This document shows, one piece after another, positions 21,201 to 32,920 of a stretch of 64,000 bases of DNA. The notes beneath the pieces are model-generated. The model did not search any database and was not told where the DNA came from. It saw only the letters and a program-made list of their open reading frames with translations. Origin of the DNA: Bryum argenteum (taxonomy: Eukaryota > Streptophyta > Bryopsida > Bryales > Bryaceae). The translations under genes were made by a program, and so were the position numbers. The stretch lies in NCBI GenBank assembly GCA_037043015.1, contig CM073323.1:10537758-10601757 (forward strand), in the 5' to 3' direction. Each line of letters starts with the position of its first letter. Position 1 is the first letter of the stretch.

Positions 21201-22040
21201 TCACCCCTTTTTATTGTCTCGTGGCGCCTTAGGATTGGAGTTGTGAAAATCCACAACATCACTAGCATTCTCCAAATTATCAACAGGTTCTCAAGAATTT
21301 TCATCCAGCCCGTATCCTTTCCACAAAACTAGGTACTGTAATTTTCTCCATCTCCCAAAGAATCGTGAATCCAAGATTTTGTCCACCTCGTACTCCAAAG
21401 CACCTTCATTGGTCACTATAGCTCGGGGCACATTTCTAGCATGTTGAGCTACAAAGCTATCCAAATAATTCAATATTTGAACATCACTCGGCCCGTTGTC
21501 CCTCTCCATACTGACGGGATCATTGCTTCCAACTAAGTTGGAAGGCAAACTAGGTGTCTTCATCTCCATCGTCTCTTGCACCAACTGCAACCATGTCCTA
21601 ACTTCCTCCTCTGTAAGTGACTGAATCCTTTCACCATAACTGGCTAGGTCGTTCAATGTTTCAATGCTAGGTTCCACTTCATGCGCTGGCCTAACACCCT
21701 CTTCCTCTAGAAAGCTCAGCTCCATAGCAGAGATATTGACGGTGACCTTCACATCAACCGCTTCCTCCACTCTAACCACCTCCCGAGATGGCCGAGTGCG
21801 TCTCGGAATCTTGCAAGCACCACCACGAGAACCATGGTTCTTGCAAACCCCAAGATGGATGTCTCGTCCACATGCAGGTCTTACAATTTGATGAGCCTGA
21901 GTCCTCACTGCCAACGGACTATCACCAAATTCCATGCCTGCTTTTAACAACATCCCAGTCTGCTTCAACTCGTGCTCGATTGTGTCCAACTCAAAATAGA
22001 GGTGAATTGCATCGTAGATTCTTGGCGAACGTGGAGCCAT
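21201..22040 (-). pseudogene. ORF with a C-terminal chromodomain broken by TGA
   Basis: The frame starts at 22040 (MAPRSPRIYDAIHLYFELD) and runs 249 codons to a TGA at 21291-21293. Its end reads EYEVDKILDSRFFGRWRKLQ then YLVLWKGYGLDENS, which is the start of a chromodomain of the type carried by Ty3/gypsy chromoviruses (YxVxKIL, LVxWKGY). After the TGA the same frame continues EPVDNLENASDVVDFHNSN to a stop at 21201. The family usually has ENTWEP here, so the TGA most simply replaces the conserved TGG Trp codon. Upstream residues do not look like an integrase core. A Cys/His/Arg stretch (RPACGRDIHLGVCKNHGSRG) is of unknown role. This is either a degraded retroelement tail or a chromodomain gene with a nonsense mutation. 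Confidence 0.6.
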
Positions 22041-23953
22041 TGCAAAGAAATAGAAGAGTGGCTCTAATCGAGCTCAGTGTAGCTCTAGGTGCAGTAACTT
22101 CAAGAGTCCGTTCGAACCAAAAAGCAATGCGCTCTATGTCTCTATATCTATGTGTCACTTGTAACTGTGCTAAGACTTTAGAATGAAATACTTAGAGGAG
22201 GTAGCACGCCTTATATAGGGCATCAAATGATGCCTCAATAGGAGGTTTGAACTCTACAAAATCGAATTTGTTCTCGAGACTCCTACTCCATCTCGTTCTC
22301 GGTAGCAGCTCTATATGCTTCAAGTGGAATTGAAAAGTTCAAGTTGAATACAACTGTTCCTATTCTACATGCATGTAGTATGTAATCTCAATTCTTAATG
22401 AATTCATAAATGTAGACTCATATTAATTATCTTAAGTTAATATTATTTTGGAGTGCATCATTCTTGTGGATGATTGTTAAACTTAAGAGGGGCCCTTGAA
22501 ATTAATGAGAAATAGTATGTCCAACAACTCTCTCAACAATTATTATGAATCACATGTACGAATAATTTCGTTATTATGAGACTCTTAGAAATCTCATTTA
22601 TGAAGACTTTGCTCAAAAGTTGAATCCTCGGTCCATTAATGTGTTGCACTAGCATGTGTATTTGAGCCAATGAACTTCTCACATCTAGCCTCAATACTAA
22701 AGAATGTGTGGCCACTCAACCGTTTACACCTCGCATCAAAAGGCACACAAGAAGAAAAAAAGAGCTTGGGGATTTTTGTACAAGAGTCTCAAATGAGCCG
22801 AAAAGTCTCAATTTAATGAAATTGGCCCATCTATGTGACATGTTTTTTATCAAGAGGACCATGTATTCTTATCCCCTTTGTTGTTGTTATCTACCCCTTT
22901 GTTTTCTATCTATTGAATGAATCAATTTCTTTGTCTTAAAAGCACAAAAGATTGAGAGGATCATAGAGGAATTAGACATGTTTTCTTTATCTAATTTATT
23001 TATTTTCTAATTTGGCCAGCCATAGTCTAGAAAAATGGGCATGTGCCTGAAGAAGTCATAATAATAACGTCATTTATGGCATTTAGTTTACCTTAAATAA
23101 GTCAAAGAATCCCTAAATTCAGTTTTGTGTATGCTGAAAGTTGTATGTACATTAGTAACCTATTTGAGGGAAGGTATTCAATATAGGCATGCTTCAAAGT
23201 TGGTGCAAACATCTAGTCCTAGTTGTCTCTAGATCACCTATGTTTAAAGATTCTCGATGCAAGATGAGTCTCTCACAATAGGAGAGACTCCCAACTCAAT
23301 ACAGTGTCCCGACCGTAGCCTACTTGGACACAAGACAAAGAGAATACTAAAATCCACGTATTGCAAATCCGATACCAAAAAATACCTTATCAAAATCCTC
23401 CAACTATTAAGTTGTTAAAAATTATCTTAAGCCCATACTTACGTAGTAAAAAATCATGAGAAGCTAAATTTAATTTTGCGTAATCAGCTTGCAATAATAA
23501 AACATGTCCCATATTTGCAAACTCATGCAAAAGCTGCCTTCACTAATATACATAATTGATATCACTTCAAATAATTATGCGATTTTTATCATTTGAAATT
23601 CAACAAAACAAATTAAGTCAAAAATAAACTTGGATGAAGAAGTTATGGCTCTTCAAAATTTCATTGAAGTCTGCGGGGTAAGGGTTAACTTTTCTTGGGA
23701 ACAGAACACGTCGTGGTCATAGGCTGGGTCCCGGTCATAGGCAAATCTCAGTTATAGGCTCTCAGCAGGAGCACACATGTGTTGGCCGAACGCGAACTCT
23801 CGGTTGCTGCTTTGTGCGGTCCATCGTCTCTCTCGCGCTCGCGTACACCGTCGAGGGCTTGGATCTCGTTTGTGAAGCTCCGATTCCTCGATACCACAAC
23901 ATCACGCTCAATTTTTCTTATTCTTACGATCGCTGTTTCGAAACGTTAAAGCT
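22041..23953. other. Intergenic region, with the VHA-c promoter at the right end
   Basis: AT-rich and without a recognisable gene up to about 23650. From about 23690 the composition turns GC-rich with CT-rich runs (ctctctcgcgctcgcg), as expected for the promoter and 5' UTR of the V-ATPase gene. I see no clear TATA box near it, which would fit a housekeeping promoter. Confidence 0.45.
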
Positions 23954-25222
23954 ATGGCGTCATCCGCAGTGTTCAGTGGAGATGAGATTGCGCCTTTCTT
24001 CGGCTTCCTCGGCGCCGCATCTGCGCTCATCTTCTCTTGTACGGAATTTCTCTCCTTCCTCCTCCCTTTCCTTCCGGTGCATTAATAATAATCTCTCTCG
24101 AGGAAGCTGAAATTTCGCACCGATGTATGTGGTGACGTATCCGGATTAAGAATAGTGATCGCTTTAGAATTATCAGATGTGCCATTTGAATTTCTGCTTC
24201 TGAGCAGTGATGCGTGAAACCCTAGTATCGAAATTGAGTAGATTCATCTGATCTGGAGTGTCACTCAAACCCTAATGCTGTCAACAATGAGGATCTGCCG
24301 TGCGAGAAGTCTGTGAGGCAGTTCAGTGTCGTTTTAGTCTTTGTGCGATCGCTTGTTGTTGCGTACGCTCGTCAGCATATTCGTCGTTGAGTGCCATTCG
24401 CTCGTAGATCTTCGGATCATGGAGGTTGGACACCCGTACCACTTTCTGTAGCTTGCTGGCTTAAGCAATCTATGAAAGCAGAAGCTGAGGATCTTTAGAG
24501 TGTACTTACGGTAGTATTTCTCTGTTCTGTTATCCTGTACAGTGCAAAGCAATCATAGTCCATCAAATTTGAGATAGTGTGAAATTCATTTTATCTGGAT
24601 GGATTTGGGAGTCTTGCAGGAGCCCTTATTTGTTTGTGATTCTGTTGCGATGAATGACAATTTTTATATGCAGGCATGGGCGCGGCCTATGGAACGGCGA
24701 AGAGTGGAGTAGGAGTGGCGTCCATGGGAGTGATGCGACCGGAGCTGGTGATGAAGTCCATCGTGCCAGTGGTCATGGCGGGAGTGTTGGGTATCTACGG
24801 CCTCATTATTGCTGTCATCATCAGCACGGGCATTAACCCCAAGTCGAAGCCCTACTACGTCTTCGATGGCTTCGCGCATCTGTCGTCCGGTTTGTCTTGC
24901 GGTTTGGCTGGTCTGTCGGCAGGCATGGCCATTGGCGTCGTCGGAGATGCTGGTGTCAGGTAGAATAATCATACTCATCTCTGCTCTCTTCACGTTTTCT
25001 TCTCTCTCAATTGCAGCAACCCTCGATTCTGTTGAACTGATTAAGCAGCGGATGATTGAGCAATTGTGACCGTGGTGGTGGTGTTGCAGGGCCAACGCTC
25101 AGCAGCCCAAGCTTTTCGTGGGCATGATCTTGATTCTGATTTTCGCTGAGGCGCTTGCGCTCTACGGATTGATTGTGGGCATCATCCTGTCGTCCCGTGC
25201 TGGACAGTCCCGAGCTGATTAA
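23954..25222 (+). CDS. VHA-c: V-type H+-ATPase 16-kDa proteolipid, subunit c
   Basis: Subunit c forms the proton-carrying ring of the membrane V0 sector in vacuolar and endomembrane V-ATPase. Exons 23954-24038, 24674-24959 and 25090-25222 join in phase with GT-AG borders and encode 167 residues, the usual plant length. The protein starts [20 protein letters not shown]. It contains the near-invariant [20 protein letters not shown] and [17 protein letters not shown]-type loops (here [11 protein letters not shown]). The fourth helix, [16 protein letters not shown], holds the proton-binding Glu that reacts with DCCD. Four transmembrane helices are evident. The 635-base first intron follows exon 1 within a Cys codon. 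The sequence is so conserved that function is not in doubt. Stop codon TAA. Confidence 0.98.
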
Positions 25223-26300
25223 GCTACAATAGCGGCGTGCTCAGATAGTGTGAATAGGAGCTCGTTGTGTGATCAATCACTTGAAAGCGATCATATAGAG
25301 CTTCTGCAGTTTCTTTTATTGTATGTGTAGAAGAGTTGGGACTGATGTTCCGCATTCATGATGTCAATTATTTGCGGCATCTTAAATAGTACAAGTAAAT
25401 TGTTCCAGGTTTTAAATGTGTTCAGGTTTTGTGGAATCCAATCGACTTTTTTGCCACTATTCGGAATCGGCGGTTCATCACACATTGAGTTCTACTATGC
25501 CCTCAAATGTTGGACACGAGCACAAACAGCACCTCATGTATTGCAAGCAATAATATATCGTCAACCGGAGGTCCTTTTCTACAAAAACTGGAGATGGCAT
25601 CGCTTGAATCCACTTCACCAGAAGTAGTAGCAATAGTAACACATCCATCGATAAGCATAGATTTGAATAGAAGACGAAAAGCGAGGAAGAGGCGAGGAAG
25701 CGTAAGAAGGTGGAAGCTCCGCCGGCATGTGCGTAAATACGTTTCGCTTTCTTTAGGTCCTACGTCTATAAAAAGGCCTACACTTCACTGCGCTCGTGCC
25801 ATTCCCGCTCAGCGGTCTACAGTACAGTGTTGACATTGTTCTCAACGAGTTTTCTGTCTTCAACTTGAAAGCACAGATCAATTCTCTGAAGATTTCATTC
25901 GCATGAGAGCTACAAAATCTAGTCGCAACCTGGTTGTGGATAAAAGTATGAACAGTACGCAGCTTGAATGACAAAATGACGTGGATGGATCACGAGTTTA
26001 TTTACCTGCTTGGGGAGCACTTCGTTGAGGCAAGATATCCTCTTCCCTCCGCTGCCGTATTCTTGGATGTTTGTTGCTTTCCATCACCGCCACAATGTGT
26101 TTATTCGGTGGCAAGTGGCACGAGCTAAGGTTTTGGTGGAGCCCGCAACCTCGTTGACAAATTTCTTTGTTGATTGTTGAAGTAGTTGGCGTCCCCAGTT
26201 CAGGAGGCAGTTCATTTCGAGGGTTTTCGTACATGGAGTAGACAGTCCTTAGCATTTTCACCAGGAGTACCCAGCGTGGGTATGTGAAGCATTTGTCAGA
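25223..26300. other. Gap between VHA-c and the oxidase gene
   Basis: No gene seen. The left part should hold the VHA-c 3' UTR. The right part holds a TATA box (25767) and probably the 5' UTR of the oxidase gene. Confidence 0.5.
25767..25774 (+). promoter_or_regulatory. TATA box, probably of the oxidase gene
   Basis: TATAAAAA sits in a locally GC-richer context (tacgtctataaaaaggcc). It lies about 530 bases upstream of the oxidase ATG, which would imply a long leader with transcription starting near 25800. The next conserved gene on this strand is the oxidase; a small unrecognised transcript is the alternative. Confidence 0.4.
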
Positions 26301-28652
26301 ATGCAGGTGCCTCATCAGGCAGCTTTTAGATCAGGTTTGCGAACAAGCATGACGAGAGGGCTCGCTGCTGCGCTCCTGGCGCTGGTCGTACTGTTTCATC
26401 AAGCACAGGTAATCCTTGGCCAGGGCGGAAGCTGGCAACTGATGGTGAAAAACTCGGGACTGTCATCCATGCACACTGTGGTGACGCATTTGAACACGGT
26501 TGTGTTTCTCGAGAGAACCAACCAAGGAGCAACCAGTTTGCTTCTGCCAGGTGTGTACATTTCCGCTCCGTTCAAGTCGACAGATTCACGCTCTGAACTT
26601 CGGAGTCATTCTCTGTTCACAGCTCAAGAAGCACAACGCAAACTTGCACCACTGTTATGAATCTCTCGGCCCGAATCTGTCGGGTCAAGTACTGCTTTCT
26701 CGCTCGCATTGATTTCTGGAGTGTTGAACACGGTTGCTTTGACAATGTTTGCAGGTGGGAAGTGCAGAGACGACCCCACTGATCATTACTTGAAGAAGGA
26801 CTGCTACGCACATTCGTCTGTGATGAATCTGGCCAATAACGCAATCAGGCCGCTGATGATCCTCACCGATACGCAATGCTCAGCGGGTCAGTTTATGGCC
26901 GATGGAACGCTGAAACAGATCGGTGGAAATAATAATGGCATCAGAGTGGTCAGGTATGGCCTCACTTTCGTCGAAAACTGTTCGCCAAAAGTGTTTGTAA
27001 ATTCACTATGGTGATATGTCCAGCCAGGTGTAGGGGTTGATCTATTGCTTGTCTTGCAGAACATTTACGCCATGTCCAGCAACTGGCACCTGTGATTGGG
27101 TAGAAACAGCCACAAGAACACAAGTCGATCGATGGTACTCAACTTCGCAAATCCTACCCGACCAGCGCGTCATGGTTATTGGTGGAAGAAACGTGCCCAG
27201 CTACGAATTCATACCTGCAGGAAATACCAAGGTCATACCTCTTGCTCTTCTGAAAGAAACTCTAACTGCGAACAATGGCCAAGCAGATAACTGGTATCCG
27301 TATGTACACCTCCTGCCGGATGGCACTCTGTTCATCTTCGCCAACACGAAATCGATCAAGTTGAACTACATCACCAACAAAGTGGAGAAGACATATCCGG
27401 ATCTCCCAGGCGGACCTCGCAACTACCCTTCGGGTGGGTCGTCGGTCATGCTCCCTCTCAGCTTTGTGGATCTATTCAAGTCCGCAGAGGTCCTCGTTTG
27501 CGGAGGAGCGGCTAAGAGTGCGTTCACGATTGCCGAAGGACGCAGGAACTTCATCCCTTGTCAACAGACTTGTGGACGCATGAAGGTCACCGACCCCGCG
27601 CCCACCTGGACTGTGGAGACCATGCCTATGAAGCGATGCATGGGTGACATGCTCCTCTTGCCTGACATGAACGTTCTCATCATCAACGGTGCCGAGGCCG
27701 GTGAGTTTAACCCGGACACAACCCCAATGTTCTTGCTAATGTAACTTCTCTCACATTACATTCTACAGCAGGGTCCGAGCATTTCCTTTCAACTGCAGCA
27801 ACTGATGAGAAGAAACAAATCTATCTTACATGATCCTTCTTGATCTCAACCAAAGAAAACAACAAACTTGTAGTACGTACCATGTTTGAGAAGTCTTATT
27901 TTGAACACTTGTTGTGGGTATTGATGCACTGTTGTATTGCTGTTTTACTCTTTGTTTCGTAGGATCACAAAGCGAGGGCCGAGCGATCACTCCAGTCTTT
28001 TCTCCAGTACTATACCAAACGAATAATGCAAAACCCAGATTTATTACAATGGCAAAGTCAACAATTGCTCGCATGTACCACTCGACCGCCAATCTTCTAC
28101 CGGTATGAACAACCGACTGACCTTAATGCCTATCCCAGTTTGCGAACGTTCAGAAGCTTCATATAGATTACCTGGAGTACTTACAGTACGTCCTTTGTGT
28201 CTCAGGACGGACGAGTGATGCCTGCTGGAAGCAACTCCAACCGAGTGCACAAGTACACCAAGGTCCCCTTCCCAACAGAGCTAGCCCTGGATGCGTTCTC
28301 TCCTCCATACTTGGCAGCTTCTCTGAACCCTAAAAGACCAACGATCACGTTCTCCCCACCGTCTGCGAAGCTGGGATCTACATTCTTGTTGAAGTTTTCA
28401 GTCCCGGATCCGAGTACAGTGATTCGGAATGTAGATGTCGTCATCAACAATTCTCCGTTCTCCACACACTCGTATTCGCAAGGCCTTCGAATGCTCAAGT
28501 TGCAGACAACTGGTCAGAAGGCTGTTGGGAGCTCTTTTGAGGTGACAGTCACTGCTCCACCAAATGCGAAATTAGCACCTCAGGCGTATTACATGTGCTG
28601 GGTGGTCAATCAAGGCGTGCCTGGCAAAGCAGCGTGGATCCGCCTCACATAG
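26301..28652 (+). CDS. Glyoxal oxidase / galactose oxidase-like copper radical enzyme, secreted
   Basis: Five exons (26301-26550, 26755-26953, 27060-27700, 27963-28102, 28206-28652) join in phase to 558 residues. Met 17 (26349) is the likelier start, as it puts the hydrophobic signal peptide (LAAALLALVVLF) near the N-terminus. The family oxidises aldehydes or alcohols to give H2O2 in the cell wall. The expected copper and radical residues are all visible: Cys in TDTQCSAGQF and Tyr in DRWYSTSQ (the Tyr-Cys cofactor pair), Tyr-His in RMYHSTANLLP, and His in FSTHSYSQGLR. The N-terminus (SGLSSMHTVV) and kelch-like core (NWYPYVHLLPDGTLFIFAN, GGPRNYPSGGSSVML) match plant glyoxal-oxidase-like proteins. 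The C-terminal early-set domain ends VNQGVPGKAAWIRLT. The last 90 bases of the gene are duplicated at 41620. It is convergent with the KIWI gene downstream. Confidence 0.93.
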
Positions 28653-29166
28653 TTTTTTTAGATAGATTCAATTTTTTACATGAATTCTGTGAACATTCTT
28701 AGGCTGATTGCCATTTGCTTTGTTTAGCAAAGCTACCAACGGCCTAGTAGCTTAACATCTCAGTATTGTGCCTGCAACAGAAAATGGCGATAGGAAGACA
28801 TATACTATTGCGATAGGAAGACATATACATGTCGTACTATTGATACTGATTGTGCTCAAGCCATGAAAGGAGCTGTCAAGAGTATTTTTCAAAAATGGAG
28901 CAATTTACAGTTCTGTAATCAATCATTGCTTTACATTTCTAGATTGCCTCCGCCCCTTGCCAATTTTCCTTGCACTACCTCCACTCTAGAAGTTTCTCCG
29001 AAGTCACATAAGGACTGGAAAAATCCACAATACACGAAATATCCTTGTGGTGTGTGAAAACTACGATAGACTACATTCGGCCGAAAAGTCGATACTACTT
29101 GAAACTCGAGAGATACTTGATAGCTGCTGCATATGTACTTTAACGACCACCACGCAGGATTGAGTG

Positions 29167-30152
29167 TCAAGTAAAGCTCTCAATCAAAGCTTGTACACCT
29201 TCGAATTGCGATTTGAGCATCTCCCACTACACACAACATCAACCAGTTAGCAATCGTGAATGTACAATTGAACCTGTTGAAACTTCGGACTCATAAACTC
29301 TGTCACGACAATGCCTCAGATATTGAGTAATCACAGAAGGGTGAAGCCGTACCTGATCCAGAGGAAGTGAGATGCCTGGCATACAAAGACATCGGTTGGT
29401 TCAAAGAATGCATAAGGCCGATAATGACAATAAAATGATGTTATTGTATGAAATGAAACGACAGTAAGCTCTTCTTAACATCAGAACCTGCCCTGCCCTG
29501 CTTCTCTATCCAACCTTAATCCCAGCTGTCAGTGGAATTTCGTATCCAAGACTAGAGTCAGATAATAGTGATGAAAGATTTGATGGATTTCTGTTCGAGT
29601 TGACCTTTACCGGTTCTTTACAATGTCTTTCTGATACTACTAATAGAGCTTGCTCAAATACAGCAAATACACAGCGAGGTTGGATGTCAGAACCTTTTTT
29701 CCCCGGCATATCCTGGCCATCCTTGTCATAATACTCTCTGATGTCTACGAACACCTTCCCTTTGAATTTCTTCACGACAACCTTTCGAGTACGGGATAGC
29801 TGATTCCATGACAAGTGTTAATGTACCATGAAACTTTGTCCCAAAGACGGTGTGTATAAGTGATGTCTAGACGTCGTAAACCACATCCAAATAAAACGAA
29901 AACATAAAATTGCATGACGGAATAAAACGCCAATTCAGAAAAACATTGCAATAATGCTAAAGAGAACCTAAACAAGCGGCCACAGTGATGCAAGATCCAC
30001 AGTAGAATGACACTGGAGACTGTCAACAAAGAAAATCTCACCTCACAAGCAACTACACTATTTTCAACTCCAGTAACCGTCTTCTTCTTGCCCTTGGAAC
30101 TTTTCTCATCCTCGGAAGCATCTGACGCAACCTCTGCCTTCCTCTTCGGCAT
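29167..30152 (-). CDS. KIWI: KIWI-type ssDNA-binding transcriptional coactivator (PC4/Sub1 family)
   Basis: Four exons on the minus strand: 30152-30042, 29799-29694, 29375-29353 and 29226-29167. All have GT-AG borders and matching phases, giving 99 residues (Arabidopsis KIWI has a similar length). The N-terminus MPKRKAEVASDASEDEKSSK is the acidic/basic Ser-rich arm. The PC4 core follows: VVVKKFKGKVFVDIREYY, DKDGQDMPGKK, GISLPLDQ and WEMLKSQFEGVQALI. This matches the KIWI pattern VDIREFY ... PGKKGISL ... QW. PC4-type proteins bind single-stranded DNA as dimers and support RNA polymerase II transcription in the nucleus. Exon 3 is only 23 bases, a microexon that automatic gene finders can easily miss. 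Start: the ATG before CCGAAGAGG; GTG codons upstream are not used. A disabled paralogue lies at 42185-48467. Confidence 0.92.
29353..29375 (-). other. 23-base microexon of the KIWI gene
   Basis: The sequence between acceptor TATGCCAG and donor GTACGG encodes GISLPLDQ using one base from exon 2. Its length and both splice sites are kept in the pseudogene copy at 47765-47787, which supports the call. Confidence 0.88.
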
Positions 30153-31992
30153 TGTGCTCACCTCGATAAGAAACTACTGTTTTCTAACCTGCAGTCTCCA
30201 ATAAATTACTTATTTCAACACTTTGTGCAGACTAAAAGCACGTTTCTGCAAGCAACAAGACTCTAGGCAGACAAATCTGCAGAGGACACAAACCTGATAA
30301 ATTACAGACTATGCAGAAAAAATTACAAGCTCGCTAAAGAAGCACAAGAGAACACTTCTTAAGCAAGCAGTATCAGATTACACACCCAAGCGATCATCAA
30401 CCTTTCGATCTCAGACTGCAACAAGTACTTCCACACGAATTCCAGCACATCACTACCTAACTTCTTGCAATCATGCCTACACCTAACCAGTTGCATGTAA
30501 TCAAGACGCAGACATTTTTTTCCAAAACAGAGGCGCACAAGCGCAGTACATGGCACACAAAATCTCGTAGCCTCAGCTAATTTCACCAGAAAGTAACACC
30601 ACAAACTCCACCAGAATGAAATTCTAATCCACTCGGCAACCACAAGTCCATACAAACCGGACTTTCCATATTCATTGAAATACAAATCTCTTAAAAGCTT
30701 CAAAGTAGGTCAAATCGTATTCACATAAAACGCGGAGAACGAAACACTACAATTCACATTTCTTTCTTGCAATGCGCACAATATCAAACTTCAAGCTCCG
30801 ACTATATTTTTCAGAAGGAATTGTAACAGTCAGTCTTAAAATCCACACCTGATTCGAAACAGAGGGCAGCTTATCGAGCTCGTAAATCTACTGGCAATTC
30901 CTCCGGGCGACAATGCCGTGATGATTCGAGCTCTCTCAGAATTAGAAGCAATTGTTACTGTTGCTTTTATGAGGGAATTTGAATAGGGTGACGCTCGAAA
31001 TGGCGGCTGCTATCGGTTCCCGCGTGCAATAAACATTGGCTATCATGATCATATGTTCACTCGTGTACTCATCATGCACATGAGATTTATTTTTTCATTA
31101 GATATTTCTTTATCGATCTTGGTGTCGATAGTGCATATCTTACACATAGGTTTAATCATTCTTATCTAAAAATTTTAAATTTGTAAAGCAAAATATTATA
31201 GTTACATTAGAATATGTTTCATTAGAATCTGTAAACAATATTCATAGTAGAATATGTTTGATTTAGTCATAGGTATTTTTTTATCTTCAAAAGTTGTATA
31301 TATCATTCTTCTAATTTGGTGTAAATTAAAACTCTAAAATATATATATATATATATATATAGAAAAATACTTTCTAATGTTATTGGGCTTGATTATTCTT
31401 TTTAGCATATAATTGATGCAGTGAAAAATATATCAAACATCATATTTTACCCATATTAGTTTGTAATCTTCAAACTTTGGGATATAAAAATCAAATGATA
31501 CTCATAGATTGGAGTTACGTCGTGTTCCTAATACAATAGTATAAGATTCAATCTTTGCACTAGTATGGCCTGTCCTATTGCCACACCCGTATATCTCTAC
31601 TCTCCATATATGTCCTTGTGCTCCTCTTTGTACCCATTCCTACTCTTGTCCCAATCTTTGCTCTCATTCTTATAGTTTTCTTTTTCTCCATTTGATTGAG
31701 ATCACTCTCCTTTTTCTTACATTTTATCTCAAAAAGTAGATCTTGTTAATAGATTGTAAGTCATTTGACATTTACATGAGGAGTCAAGCGATTCATGGGA
31801 CTTATGGAGGACCAAATTTCTCTCAACATGTTTGGTTCATTCTTAAAACTACAAAAAATGGACCAATCACATTGAGAAATTTTTTGCCCTCCTTCCGCCC
31901 CATGTACGGCTCCACTTCATGTGTAAAGCATTCCTTAATTGGAGTTGAGTTGTTAACTAACTCCTTCCATATCTTATTTTGAAGTTGTTTAA
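30153..31992. other. KIWI upstream region and AT-rich gap
   Basis: Sequence near the KIWI start, up to about 31110, is shared with the duplicate copy (including gacgctcgaaatggcggctg), as expected for promoter and 5' UTR. Beyond it lies AT-rich DNA with a (TA)11-type run at about 31340-31361. No other gene seen. Confidence 0.45.
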
Positions 31993-32920
31993 CCCCTAAC
32001 AGTCTGTGTGTTTTTGGGAGCTTGAAAGTAGAAAACTGCGATTTTCAACCATTATGCACTCTCGAGGGTATGGTCCAATTTCTTTAACTAATTTTAAATT
32101 TCCAACCGTAAGATCTTGTAGCCAACCTATTTGAAAGTGTTGATCTAAATTTGAACCGTTGGATCTTATCCATTTGTGAGATCGTAACGTTCAAAGTTGA
32201 AGCTAAACTTTTTTTTGCCCTTGCCCGGGATGCATAGTCTACATGGTCCCAAGGGCAAGTTGATGATTATTACCCCAAAAATTTTGCCCGTATTTTTTTC
32301 CATGTAGGTAATTAAGTTGTGCATACGCATGCAAAATTTTAGACACTCATTCAAATTCTGAACTTTCATCTAATTTTTTTCTTATACGGAGGTAAGAATT
32401 GGCACTTTGTCCCTCAAAATGGCCAAATTCACATTTCTATTTGAGTATTTCAAAAATTTGAAAATTGAACAGTGAGATCGTGCCTTTATGAGTTTATGAA
32501 TTTTAGGCACAATTTTTTTTGAAAATTCAAAAATCTCAAAGGATTAGTGCAAAAAATTGGCCAAATTCTGAGAGCCCTGGGCAGCCATGGTATATTGGAA
32601 GTCTTGTTCTTTTGCCCGGGTCCATTGCAACAATTATAAATTGGTATGATTGTAGTAATAACTACAACTCTAAATTAGTAAGTGGTGGGAAGGAATACAA
32701 TGAATGCGCCTGCAAAATATGGTAAAAGGGAGTATGGAAATAAATGCTTTGGGACGCATCAACTAAAACGGAGTCAAAATTTGGCAGCCACTAAACTGGT
32801 TTTAACAGACATTTTAGGTGTTTGAGCACGTGTTTTTGCCATGTTATAAATATTGCAAGCCTACGCTCCAAAAAGGCAACTATATACTATCTCCCAAAAT
32901 CAAAACAATATGATCTTTAA

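Larger units (their letters stand above)
28560..31115. repeat. Parent copy of a segmental duplication (oxidase tail plus KIWI gene)
   Basis: This segment runs from the last codons of the oxidase gene through the whole KIWI gene and its upstream region. It is recognisable, at clearly reduced identity, at 41620-49160 in the same orientation. Shared anchors include cacctcaggc-tattacatgtgct, aatggcgata-gagacat, cagaagggtgaagccgtacc and gacgctcgaaatggcggctg. The copy lacks about 0.5 kb corresponding to roughly 30300-30830. Confidence 0.9.

Noticed and set aside
5737-21293. A variant genetic code, suggested by in-frame TAG and TGA codons
   Set aside because: Intact genes in the same window end in TAA (VHA-c, IWS1), TAG (oxidase) and TGA (minD, KIWI, EamA) exactly at family-typical C-termini.
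27900-28108. Oxidase copper ligand loss at VVNQGVP near the C-terminus
   Set aside because: The third copper-binding His of the family lies earlier, in FSTHSYSQ, and is present; Asn in the later motif also occurs in galactose oxidase.
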